From a bacterium (lineage in GTDB: Bacteria; Dependentiae; Babeliae; Babeliales; RVW-14): a DNA stretch of 45,601 bases. The notes below the pieces were generated by a model. It made no database searches, was not told where the DNA came from, and saw nothing but the letters and a program-made list of their open reading frames with translations. The stretch lies in the NCBI GenBank assembly GCA_010027825.1, contig RGUK01000003.1, positions 1 through 45,601 of the forward strand, given 5' to 3'. Positions 1-8,218 of the stretch are shown piece after piece (within the stretch, counting starts at the first letter, position 1; each line of letters begins with the position of its first letter). The position numbers and the translations under genes are program-made.

Positions 1-2
1 CT

Positions 3-1160
3 TATTATAACGCAAGAAATACAGCTCTATTATCTGATTTTGCGACGTTAAATTATAAGATGTTTTTCTCACTACCTGGTCATGTTAAGCGTAAAAATAT
101 TATTGTTTGCGATGAAGCTTCAGAGCTTGAAGAAGAACTAGTACGACAATTTTCTGCAGAAATAAATTACGAAAAGCTCAAGCAAATGGATATTAATATC
201 CAAACATTAATTACAAACAATAAAGAGAGAACTCGCGCTTGGATGTATCAGCTGATAGAAAAAATTAATGTCGCGACTGAAGATATTATGGCTATTGCGT
301 CGAAGAAAATAGGACTTATTGGTAAACCAGAGAAGATAAAATTTCAATACTTAAAAAATTTACACAAGTCTCTCACGACGATCGATTCGCTTTGGGATAA
401 ATGTGATTATATTATTGATCATGATGTACATAAGGTTACGCTCACACCGCTTCGTGCAGATAATCTTGCAAAGTATATTTTTGATTATGCAGATAAAGTT
501 ATATTAATGTCTGCAACAATTATCGATCACAAACATTTTGCAAAATCTCTTGGTATAGAAAAATATGCTTATATTGAAGAAGAGAGTGATTTTGATCCGC
601 AAAAATCACCGATTTATGTTTCCTCGGTGTTTAAGCTTAACTATAAAAATCTCAAAATTGAATTACCGAAAATGGCAAGTGAGATAAGAAAGATTGTCGA
701 TCATCATAAAGGTGAAAAAGGCATTATACATACACATACTCAAGAGATAACAAACATTCTTCGCGAAAAGTTACACAAGGATACTAGATATCTTTTTAGA
801 GATGCACACTCAACAAACGAAGAGATCTTAAAGATACACTCCTCATCTTCTGATCCAACAGTGCTTGTCTCCCCGTCACTCACATACGGTATAGATCTTA
901 AGGATGACCTCGCTCGCTTTCAAATTATTGTTAAACTCCCTTATTTACCGCTATCCTCAAAGCGAATAAAGAAGATGTTTGATCTTGATAAGGTGTGGTA
1001 TGAAAATAAAATGCTAAACTCTATTGTACAAGCATCAGGCAGAGCAACAAGAAGTAAGAACGATCACTCCGTAACCTATATTCTCGATGGTAACTTTATT
1101 AAAATTATCAGCTACTCTGGCAATAGGCTACCGAAGCACTTTATAGACAGAATACATTAA
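3..1160 (+). CDS. DinG/XPD-like superfamily 2 helicase, 5' end outside window
   Basis: C-terminal part of an ATP-dependent DNA helicase of the DinG/Rad3 type. The reading frame is open to the left edge of the window, so the ATG at 60 is internal and the gene begins upstream. Counting from that Met: a DEAH-like Walker B (DEAS, 18-21), motif III-like LMSATI (149-154), a segment SPSLTYGIDL (271-280), and motif VI QASGRATR (324-331), whose arginines contact ATP in this superfamily. Walker A must lie upstream. It probably unwinds DNA during replication or recombination. The next gene starts 12 bp downstream on the same strand. Confidence 0.8.
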   Translation, partial: YYNARNTALLSDFATLNYKMFFSLPGHVKRKNIIVCDEASELEEELVRQFSAEINYEKLKQMDINIQTLITNNKERTRAWMYQLIEKINVATEDIMAIASKKIGLIGKPEKIKFQYLKNLHKSLTTIDSLWDKCDYIIDHDVHKVTLTPLRADNLAKYIFDYADKVILMSATIIDHKHFAKSLGIEKYAYIEEESDFDPQKSPIYVSSVFKLNYKNLKIELPKMASEIRKIVDHHKGEKGIIHTHTQEITNILREKLHKDTRYLFRDAHSTNEEILKIHSSSSDPTVLVSPSLTYGIDLKDDLARFQIIVKLPYLPLSSKRIKKMFDLDKVWYENKMLNSIVQASGRATRSKNDHSVTYILDGNFIKIISYSGNRLPKHFIDRIH

Positions 1161-1172
1161 TAAATAATTAAA

Positions 1173-1973
1173 GTGCGTAATCAAACATTCCATTTTGAGA
1201 TTAAAGACCTGCTGACGCAGTTTATTGCAGCTTTTGATGATATTATTATTAAGCGTTATGATAATAACCGTCAAGCGATCAACGATGTACAGGTTAGATA
1301 TGTATACTCACCGAAACAGCGAGTATTATATGATATCGTTAATAGAGCTCAGAATCTTACCGTACCTGTTGTATCCGTAAGCATAACAAGTGTATCCCGT
1401 GATGAAACGCGTGTCTTTAATAAAATCGAAGGTTATTACTACTCACGCGGGACAGATGAAAAATCCAGTCAACCTACGTCTATTAATTATAAAAGCCCGG
1501 TGCCTGTAAATATCGGTATATCAATGTCGATAATGACAAAATATCAATCTGATATGGATCAGATTTTATCAAATTTTATTCCTTATAATAACCCGTATAT
1601 AATTATTTCATGGAAAGTACCTACCGGTGTCGCTCCAAACGGGTTTAGCTATCCACAAGAAATACGTAGTGAAGTTTTATGGGATGGGGCAGTTAATTTA
1701 AGTTACCCGACAGATATTAATGCATCTGAAAAATATAAAGTTATCGGAGATACATCTTTTGTTATTAAGGGCTGGTTATTCCCAGCACTAAAAAATGATG
1801 TTGGTAACATTTTCTATATAGATAGTAACTTCCACGCTAGCAAATATATTACAATATACAACGATATGAGCGGTAATGACACCTATACATACCCGATTTC
1901 CACCGGTCTTGTACAAGATATGGAAGCTGTATCGCTTTCGGCATTCCCGCAAACAACAAATCTCATCTATTAA
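1173..1973 (+). CDS. 15: Tail sheath stabilizer / completion protein, T4 gp15-like
   Basis: Predicted to cap the tail tube and sheath and help join the tail to the head. The middle (SIMTKYQSDMDQILSNFIPY) and the later GWLFP...DSNFHA segment match the pattern of T4 gp15, where a GWMYP...YTDFHA stretch follows a similar amphipathic segment. The 266-residue length suits the family. The start is GTG, 6 nt after an AATAAATA late-promoter-like box, which supports this start rather than an internal ATG. Family assignment is from remembered motifs, not an alignment. Confidence 0.75.
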   Translation: MRNQTFHFEIKDLLTQFIAAFDDIIIKRYDNNRQAINDVQVRYVYSPKQRVLYDIVNRAQNLTVPVVSVSITSVSRDETRVFNKIEGYYYSRGTDEKSSQPTSINYKSPVPVNIGISMSIMTKYQSDMDQILSNFIPYNNPYIIISWKVPTGVAPNGFSYPQEIRSEVLWDGAVNLSYPTDINASEKYKVIGDTSFVIKGWLFPALKNDVGNIFYIDSNFHASKYITIYNDMSGNDTYTYPISTGLVQDMEAVSLSAFPQTTNLIY

Positions 1974-2006
1974 ACCCTTTATTTATTTGAGTTCTAGCTT
2001 TTTTTT

Positions 2007-2014
2007 AATAAATA
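2007..2014 (+). promoter_or_regulatory. Late promoter -10 box
   Basis: AATAAATA, 12 nt before ATG 2027 of the portal gene; gives a short leader. Confidence 0.6.
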
Positions 2015-2026
2015 ATTTTTAGTCTT

Positions 2027-3796
2027 ATGGCAGATCAGACAGATCCTAATAGAGAGAGTACATTCGGGCGCGGCTTAATGAATTATATTTCATCTAAGCT
2101 ACCATACCAGTCACTGAGCGTTGCAGATAAAATCGATCAACTTAATCCGAAATACGATATTTTTTACGATAAGGGAACAAATCGCGACGAAGCTCTTGTA
2201 CGTCAATCGATATCCTCATCAATCTCAACAACGGATGATCTCTACGCGTCTGTTCTGCAGAACAAGGATTACCACAACTTCATGTATTCCAATATACAGC
2301 CTGATAAAGGCCGTAGACTTATGGATTACAGAGTTATGGCAGCATTTTCAGAGGTCGCAGATGCACTCGATGAAATCTGTGATGAGTTTATTAATATTGA
2401 TGAAAATGGCGAGGTCGTAAAATTGCGCTTTGTTAACAGCAATCTATCTGAGCAGCAACAATCAAAACTCAAGAAAGAATTTAGAAAGTATATTGAATAT
2501 TTTGACCTCGAACATAACGGGTGGGAATATTTCAGACAGGTACTCGTTGATGCGGAGTTATACTTTGAGCATATTATTCATAAGAAATACCCAAAAGAAG
2601 GTGTGCTTGGAGTCGTAATGATTCCGTCTGATATTATTGATCCGGTTTTTGAAAATGTACAGAATATGATGATCAAGGGCTTCTTGCTACGGAAGCCGAT
2701 TTATGATGCTAAGAATCCCGGAAAGGTTGCAAAGGTAGAAATGGTACCCCTTGATGTAAATCAAGTGACGTATGTCAATTCCGGTATCTGGAATGAAACG
2801 AAAACTGTTCGTCTACCGTTCATTGAAAACGCGCGTAGATCTTATAGACAGTTAAGCTTAATTGAAGACGCTATTGTAATCTATAGATTGGTACGTGCAC
2901 CAGAACGTCTCGTATTCAATGTCGATGTCGGTACAATGTCTCCGCCGAAGGCTGAAGCATATCTACGTAAACTGATGACAAACTATTGGTCAAAGAGGAC
3001 GTATGATTCAGATCAAGGTGCATCTGTACAAAAATTTAACCCTCAGTCTATGCTTGATAGCTTCTGGTTTGCAAAGAGACAGGGATCAGAGGGTACATCA
3101 GTAACACAACTCGCAGGAGGTGCCAATCTCGGTGAACTTTCTGATCTGATGTATTTTGTTAAGAAGTTATACAAGTCATTAAAGGTACCAGCTTCACGTC
3201 TCAATCCTGAAGATCAGTTTAAAGATGGAATGGAGATCTTACGTGAAGAGTTAAAATTTGCTCGCTTTATAATAAGACAACAGCAGCGATTTGCTGAGGG
3301 TCTTAAGAATGGATTTGTTACACATCTAAAATTAAGAACAATTTGGGAAGAGATGAAGTTAAAGGAAAGTGAGATCGATCTCTTTTTCAACCCACCGACG
3401 AATTTCTATGAGCTAAGAGAGCATCAAAAACTTCAACTGAAGGCCGAAAATTTCAATACACTAACACAGAGCGACTTCATATCTAAGACATATGCACAAA
3501 AGAGATATCTCGGCTGGTCGGATGGTGATATTATGGCTAACAGAGAGTTCTTAAGAAAAGACCGCGAGCTACTCTGGGAGCTCGATCAGATACAAAATGG
3601 AGGACCTAACTGGGATGAAGCACCGCCAACAGAAGCAACAGCACCTACAGAAGGAGGCGATGGTGGTGCAGGTGTACCGCCTGAATTTGGACCTGCGCCG
3701 ACAGGTGGTGAGGCGCCAGAGGAGACAGCTCCAGAAGCAGCGCCTGAAGAAACACCTCCCGCAGGGGGTGTCCCAGCTGGTGAAGCAGGTGCATAA
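2027..3796 (+). CDS. 20: Portal vertex protein, T4 gp20-like
   Basis: Dodecameric portal through which DNA enters and leaves the head and to which the neck attaches. The 589-residue product has the typical gp20 core, with recognisable stretches MDYRVMAAFSEVADALDEIC near residue 100 and LKVPASRLNPEDQF near 390. The last 50 or so residues are a low-complexity Pro/Ala/Glu/Gly/Thr tail, longer than the T4 end, which creates a spurious minus-strand ORF. An AATAAATA box lies 12 nt upstream of ATG. It heads the head-gene run portal, neck, gp4-like, protease, core and capsid. Confidence 0.88.
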   Translation: MADQTDPNRESTFGRGLMNYISSKLPYQSLSVADKIDQLNPKYDIFYDKGTNRDEALVRQSISSSISTTDDLYASVLQNKDYHNFMYSNIQPDKGRRLMDYRVMAAFSEVADALDEICDEFINIDENGEVVKLRFVNSNLSEQQQSKLKKEFRKYIEYFDLEHNGWEYFRQVLVDAELYFEHIIHKKYPKEGVLGVVMIPSDIIDPVFENVQNMMIKGFLLRKPIYDAKNPGKVAKVEMVPLDVNQVTYVNSGIWNETKTVRLPFIENARRSYRQLSLIEDAIVIYRLVRAPERLVFNVDVGTMSPPKAEAYLRKLMTNYWSKRTYDSDQGASVQKFNPQSMLDSFWFAKRQGSEGTSVTQLAGGANLGELSDLMYFVKKLYKSLKVPASRLNPEDQFKDGMEILREELKFARFIIRQQQRFAEGLKNGFVTHLKLRTIWEEMKLKESEIDLFFNPPTNFYELREHQKLQLKAENFNTLTQSDFISKTYAQKRYLGWSDGDIMANREFLRKDRELLWELDQIQNGGPNWDEAPPTEATAPTEGGDGGAGVPPEFGPAPTGGEAPEETAPEAAPEETPPAGGVPAGEAGA

Positions 3797-3809
3797 CTAA
3801 ATATACAAA

Positions 3810-4889
3810 ATGGATTGCTCAACGATAACACCAATTACTGCATTTCAGAGCACAAACTTAAGCTCTAAAATCGATACATTTAGCCGTCTTGGTGAGCGTA
3901 TTTCACGCTCTCTAGGTGCACCGATGATAAATGTTGAAATTCATCATGATCAACTTTTTGAGAATATTTCACAGGCTTGCGAGCTATTCACAAAGTACGC
4001 CGGATACACCGAGGAGTTTTTAATTTTTGATTCTAACCTCTATGTTGACGGAAAAGGCGTTAAGCTCGATGAACTTTTTAGTATAACACCTTACTTTAAT
4101 CGAGTTATTACACCATCATCAACGGTATATGCAGCGACGTCAGCAATACCTGCATCATTCTTTGCAGGGTCATATGCTCTCTCTGGTGTTTATGCCTCGG
4201 GTATTTTTGTAGATCAGATACTTACAACAACAGATTATTTGAGTGTTATTAATTACAATAGCTCAATTGCTGATACATTTAAACCATCGAATGCTGATCA
4301 AACACAGTATACAAATAGTTTTGACTACGATGCAATGGATTACAGGAAGGTCATGAGTGTATTTGACTTTGAAGAAGGATCATCAACAGGTATTAATACC
4401 CTTTTTACTATTGAGCAGACATTAGCTCAACAGACGTATTTTAGTTACGCAATGGGTAACTACGGCTTTGATTTAATTAGTTGGTATACATTAAAAAATT
4501 GGCTTGAAGTAAGAGAGAAGCTTTTAGCAATTCGTCGTTACTACACATTTGACGCACGTACACAAAATCTTGTTTTCTACCCACCGCCACGTACACCTGG
4601 TTCAGGGTCACGGTTCTGGGGTATTATTGCCTGTCATGTAGAAAGACCGTTACGTGATATAATTAAAGAACCATGGGTATACCAATATGCATTAGCGCTT
4701 TCAAAAATATCTGTTGGTAATATTCGTGGTAAATATACTGGTACAGCAATGTTTGGTGGCGGTAGTATTAACTATAATGATATATTATCTCAAGGTCTTG
4801 CCGAGAAACAAGCTCTTGAAGATAAACTATTCAGCGGTGCATCTCCAGGCTTCGGTGATGCTGAACCACCACAATTTTTTATTGGATAG
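3810..4889 (+). CDS. 13: Neck protein, T4 gp13-like
   Basis: Probable head-closure/neck protein connecting portal and tail. The N-terminal half has the family-like stretch RSLGAPMINVEIHHDQLFEN followed by ACELFTKYAGYTEEF. The C-terminus (EPWVYQYALALSKI, then GNIRGKYTG and a Glu/Lys-rich helix) resembles gp13 ends in T4-like phages. At 359 residues it is longer than T4 gp13. It starts 13 bp after the portal gene, with a CTAAATA late box 6 nt before ATG. In T4 itself gene 13 lies upstream of gene 20, so its place between portal and protease is a rearrangement. Confidence 0.65.
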   Translation: MDCSTITPITAFQSTNLSSKIDTFSRLGERISRSLGAPMINVEIHHDQLFENISQACELFTKYAGYTEEFLIFDSNLYVDGKGVKLDELFSITPYFNRVITPSSTVYAATSAIPASFFAGSYALSGVYASGIFVDQILTTTDYLSVINYNSSIADTFKPSNADQTQYTNSFDYDAMDYRKVMSVFDFEEGSSTGINTLFTIEQTLAQQTYFSYAMGNYGFDLISWYTLKNWLEVREKLLAIRRYYTFDARTQNLVFYPPPRTPGSGSRFWGIIACHVERPLRDIIKEPWVYQYALALSKISVGNIRGKYTGTAMFGGGSINYNDILSQGLAEKQALEDKLFSGASPGFGDAEPPQFFIG

Positions 4890-4930
4890 TAGGCATCTGA
4901 CCCGTCTTATTGAGACATGTATAGAGCTGT

Positions 4931-5389
4931 ATGATACCGTTACAAAAAAATAGCAAATTTAGACAGGGTACATATAACCCTAAAAATCCACAAAAGTATA
5001 TTGGTAAGGAGCAACCTATATACAGGTCAGGGTGGGAATTGAAATTCTTCACCTGGTGTGATAATAATAATAATGTAGTAGAATGGGCTAGTGAAGCTGT
5101 TATAATACCTTATGTAAGCCCACTCGATGGTAAGGTGCACCGTTATTACACCGACGGTGTTGTAGCAATTCGTGAAGGTACAAAAATTGTAAAATACATT
5201 ATTGAGATAAAACCAAGTACCCAGGTTGTACCTCCTGTTGCAGGAAGAAAACGCAAAAACACCTTAATTTACGAAAATACACGATTTGTACAAAATCAAG
5301 CTAAGTGGAAAGCAGCAAGAGAGTGGTGCGCAAAAAAGAATTACAGCTTTTTAATCTTGACAGAAAAGGAGTTAGGATTAAATAAATAA
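4931..5389 (+). CDS. 4: Head completion nuclease, T4 gp4-like
   Basis: Small protein that completes DNA-filled heads before tail joining. The opening FRQGTYNPKNPQKYIGKEQP followed by YRSGWELKFFTWCD is the signature of the T4 gp4 (gp50/65) family, a PD-(D/E)XK nuclease-like fold. The YTDGV and IEIKP segments (Asp, then E-x-K) fit the catalytic strands. At 152 residues it matches T4 gp4. In T4 this gene is far from the capsid cluster; here it sits between neck and protease genes. I see no Shine-Dalgarno sequence. Confidence 0.85.
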   Translation: MIPLQKNSKFRQGTYNPKNPQKYIGKEQPIYRSGWELKFFTWCDNNNNVVEWASEAVIIPYVSPLDGKVHRYYTDGVVAIREGTKIVKYIIEIKPSTQVVPPVAGRKRKNTLIYENTRFVQNQAKWKAAREWCAKKNYSFLILTEKELGLNK

Positions 5390-5399
5390 CACAATAAAC

Positions 5400-5407
5400 A
5401 ATAAATA
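5400..5407 (+). promoter_or_regulatory. Late promoter -10 box
   Basis: AATAAATA, 5 nt before ATG 5413 of the protease gene. Confidence 0.65.
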
Positions 5408-5412
5408 TTTGT

Positions 5413-6078
5413 ATGTCATTACGTTTACTCGTTGAAACACCATCACTCGATCACTTCGAGTATATAGAAGAAACACATTCTCTAAAAGGACCATCACAGT
5501 TAGTCATAAAAGGTGTATATATGGAGTCAGAGGCTGTGAATAAAAATCAACGTAAGTATACACGATCAGATATGGAACGTGAAGTAGCTCGCTACGTAAG
5601 AGAGATGGTTGAACCGAAGCGCTCTCTTGGTGAATTAAATCACCCAGCTTCTGCTGAAGTAGATCTTGAAAGAGCATGTCACATGGTTAAGAGCCTTCGC
5701 TGGGAGGGTAATACAGTAATCGGTGAATCTGTAGTACTCTCAACACCTACAGGTCAAATAGTTCGATCATTAATTAACGACGGTGTAAAGGTAGGTATGT
5801 CAAGCCGCGCTCTCGGTCAACTAACCGAAGAGGGTAACGGTGTCAACAGGGTTAATGAAATGCGACTCATCGCTATTGACTGTGTTGCTGATCCATCTTG
5901 TCCGAAAGCCTTTGTTAACGGTATTCTTGAAAGTAAGGAGTACATTATCCGCGATGACGGTAAGTTCGAGGAGCTATATGATTCTTTTGAATCAAAACTC
6001 ATGAACCTTCCAAAGCATGATGTACAAGCGTACCTCAAGGAGCAGGTTATATCGTTTCTTAGCTTTCTCAAACACTAA
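5413..6078 (+). CDS. 21: Prohead core protease, T4 gp21-like
   Basis: Serine protease that matures the prohead by cutting core, capsid and internal proteins, then itself. Visible family features are the GVYMESEAVNKNQRKY substrate-fold segment, catalytic His77 in LNHP, and the nucleophile Ser in GMSSRALG (residue 130 or 131). The 221-residue length matches T4 gp21. An AATAAATA box sits exactly 5 nt before ATG. In T4 this protease cuts after Glu in (L/I)XE sites, which is relevant to the candidate targeting peptides at 33.0, 35.4 and 35.8 kb. Confidence 0.92.
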   Translation: MSLRLLVETPSLDHFEYIEETHSLKGPSQLVIKGVYMESEAVNKNQRKYTRSDMEREVARYVREMVEPKRSLGELNHPASAEVDLERACHMVKSLRWEGNTVIGESVVLSTPTGQIVRSLINDGVKVGMSSRALGQLTEEGNGVNRVNEMRLIAIDCVADPSCPKAFVNGILESKEYIIRDDGKFEELYDSFESKLMNLPKHDVQAYLKEQVISFLSFLKH

Positions 6079-6083
6079 AAACC

Positions 6084-7250
6084 ATGTCAAAGAAGGTACT
6101 CAATGAGTTTAGTTTAGTTCCCAATATGGGAATAAAACCTTCTTTTTCAAGTAAGCCATCAATGTCTGTTACAGACGGTGATCCAATGGCAATTGCAAAA
6201 AAAGCACAGTCATTAACCGATCAAATAAAAATGCTTACAACAAAAATTGCTACAGATAAAGATAAAGCGAGAAAATCTAGTGTTCCAGATCAACAGAGAA
6301 TAGCTCAATATACAGCTCAACTACAACAGCTACAATCACAACTTGCACAAACTAGTGAAGAGGGTAATGAAGAAAATGTTGTTCCTAAGATTTTAAAAAC
6401 AGTTGGACGTCTTGGTGGTGCTGCAATCGGTGGTGCAACAAGAATACCCGGTGCTGCTAAGCTTGGTGCAAAACTCGGAGAATACGAGGTAACGAAAATG
6501 GCTAAATTTCTCGGTATAGAAGATGAAGAAGCTACTCTTACAAAAAAAATAAAGAAAAAGGACACTGTTGAAATAAATAATTCTAAGATGGCATCAACAA
6601 ATAAGAAAACCAATGTAAAAGAAAGTCTCGCTGGTACAATAGGTGACGTAGCGGGCGGCGCAGTAAAAGCTGCTGGTACTGTCGCCAGTGGTATACCGAT
6701 CATCGGTGGTGCTATAAAGGCTGGAGCAGATCTAGCAGCAGATGGTGTTAAGGGTGTTCTTGGTTCGAATGAGAACGAAGAATCAAATAATAGAGAGTTA
6801 TCCGATATACAAACAGGTATATTAAAAACCCTTGAAAAGCGTAAATATCGCGTTAATAGAATTTCTTATCAGTTTGCCGATGAAGAAGGTGGCCCAACAG
6901 TTTATTTGAGCAAGAAGCCAAATCATTATACAACTCTTTATGCGGAGATCGATCCACATGGTAACGTCAACGGTGAAACGTTAGAAGACTTTTTAAATCA
7001 CGGTGAGGAAAATGAAGAGAAGGCTCTTTCACGCTCGCAGCAAAAAATTGCAAAAGCTGCACCTCCTTATGATAAAATTACAGGCGCTGACTTTGCGACC
7101 CTCAAGGCTCAAAAAGAGAGTACAGAAATTCTTAACTTTTTAAAGGCAATTTCACAAAAAAATTACTCACAGGCCGATAAATACTTAGGTAGTCTAGTTA
7201 ACGAGAAAATTAAGAACACAATTAACAAGGCTATCGATAATACAAAATAA
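6084..7250 (+). CDS. Probable prohead core / internal head protein
   Basis: Not identified by a clear family. Position between protease and scaffold genes, and 5 bp from the former, suggests a head-core role, where T4 has genes 67 and 68. Order: Ser/Lys-rich start, a Gln-rich coiled stretch (about 60-115), two Gly/Ala-rich blocks (RLGGAAIGGATRIPGAAKLG and GGAVKAAGTVASGIPIIGGA) that could insert in or pack against a membrane or core, then a compact mixed domain (about 240-300). The C-terminal helix FLKAISQKNYSQADKYLG resembles short helical core proteins. The 388-residue length is large for a core component, so a packaged or ejected protein is possible. Confidence 0.55.
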   Translation: MSKKVLNEFSLVPNMGIKPSFSSKPSMSVTDGDPMAIAKKAQSLTDQIKMLTTKIATDKDKARKSSVPDQQRIAQYTAQLQQLQSQLAQTSEEGNEENVVPKILKTVGRLGGAAIGGATRIPGAAKLGAKLGEYEVTKMAKFLGIEDEEATLTKKIKKKDTVEINNSKMASTNKKTNVKESLAGTIGDVAGGAVKAAGTVASGIPIIGGAIKAGADLAADGVKGVLGSNENEESNNRELSDIQTGILKTLEKRKYRVNRISYQFADEEGGPTVYLSKKPNHYTTLYAEIDPHGNVNGETLEDFLNHGEENEEKALSRSQQKIAKAAPPYDKITGADFATLKAQKESTEILNFLKAISQKNYSQADKYLGSLVNEKIKNTINKAIDNTK

Positions 7251-7253
7251 TTT

Positions 7254-8135
7254 ATGGAAAAAAACATATCTCAAGTTCTCAAAGAAGCAACCAAAGACAT
7301 CCTCACAGAAGATGTTCTTAAAGAAATCGAAGCTGCTTTTAATAACGCTGTAGAACAGAAAACAGTCATCCACGTAGAAAAAGCTCTCAACGAGCAGGAT
7401 GAAGATTATGCCAAGAAGCTTGAGACATTAGTTGAAGCTATTGACGTTGACCACACAAAGAAACTTGAAGCAGTAGTAGCAGCAATTGATGCTGATCGCT
7501 CTGCTAAGCTCAAGGCCGTGGTTGAAAAATACGAAACAGCTCTCGTAAAAGAAGCTGCAGATTTTAAATCATCACTAGTTGATCAGATTAGTAATTACTT
7601 AGAACTTTATCTTGAAGAGAAGCTACCATTAGCTGAAATTCAAGAAGCTGTTAACAATAAGAGAGCAAATAGCGTACTCAATGAGATCCGTAATATGCTT
7701 TCCGTTGACATGGCGCTTGCCAAAGAGAGCATTAAAGATGCAATCGTCGATGGCAAGACAAGATTAGATGAAGCTGCAAACCAGCTTGAAGCCGCTACTA
7801 AGCAGGTTAGTGAACTACAAGGCAAACTACAGAAAGTAGAAGCTGAACTCGTTCTTGAGAAGAAGATCTCTTCACTCGAGACAGAAGAACAGAACTACAT
7901 GAAGAAGATGCTCGCTGGTAAATCAGCTAAGTTCATCGTTGAAAATTTCGACTATACATTAGGTCTTTTCAACAAATCTGAAGAGGAGCGACTCAATGAC
8001 CTCAAGACAGAGGCCATTACCGAGGCAGTAGCAACAACTGTTGATCGCCCGGTAATTGAAGAGTCTGTCGAAGAGGAAGTTGCAGAATCTAATCCAAAGT
8101 TTAATCTTTATCTTTCCGAGTTACGGAAATACTAA
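7254..8135 (+). CDS. 22: Major prohead scaffolding core protein, T4 gp22-like
   Basis: Forms the inner scaffold on which the capsid protein assembles and is degraded by the gp21 protease. Almost the whole 293 residues are acidic/basic alpha-helix. Three near-repeats (KKLETLVEAID, KKLEAVVAAID, AKLKAVVEKYE) occupy about 45-95, followed by a long coiled coil to about 215. A C-terminal segment (YMKKMLAGKSAKFIVENFDY) resembles the gp22 end. Multiple (L/I/V)xE sites suit the protease. Placement directly before the capsid gene is as in T4. Confidence 0.82.
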   Translation: MEKNISQVLKEATKDILTEDVLKEIEAAFNNAVEQKTVIHVEKALNEQDEDYAKKLETLVEAIDVDHTKKLEAVVAAIDADRSAKLKAVVEKYETALVKEAADFKSSLVDQISNYLELYLEEKLPLAEIQEAVNNKRANSVLNEIRNMLSVDMALAKESIKDAIVDGKTRLDEAANQLEAATKQVSELQGKLQKVEAELVLEKKISSLETEEQNYMKKMLAGKSAKFIVENFDYTLGLFNKSEEERLNDLKTEAITEAVATTVDRPVIEESVEEEVAESNPKFNLYLSELRKY

Positions 8136-8166
8136 GAGTTTTATTTGAGGATTTTACCTGAATAGA

Positions 8167-8187
8167 AATACCTAACGTATAGGTATT
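8167..8187 (+). promoter_or_regulatory. Hairpin in the leader of the major capsid gene
   Basis: A perfect 7-bp stem, AATACCT / AGGTATT, with a 7-nt loop lies 31 nt before the capsid ATG. An alternative TTG start (8186) lies inside the stem, which argues against using it. It may stabilise or mark processing of the capsid mRNA; function is inferred only from position. Confidence 0.45.
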
Positions 8188-8218
8188 GGTCGACACAAAC
8201 GAAAGAAACATTAATAAT

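Noticed and set aside
3586..3834. Minus-strand ORF of 82 codons
   Set aside because: Mirror of the Pro/Ala/Glu-rich tail of the portal gene; low-complexity composition explains the open frame.
6317..6703. Minus-strand ORF of 128 codons
   Set aside because: Antisense to the Gly/Ala-rich part of the core-protein gene at 6084; no promoter or start context.
8186..8218. TTG start giving an 11-residue longer capsid protein
   Set aside because: The TTG lies inside a hairpin, and the family N-terminus begins at MSNIRPSQ.
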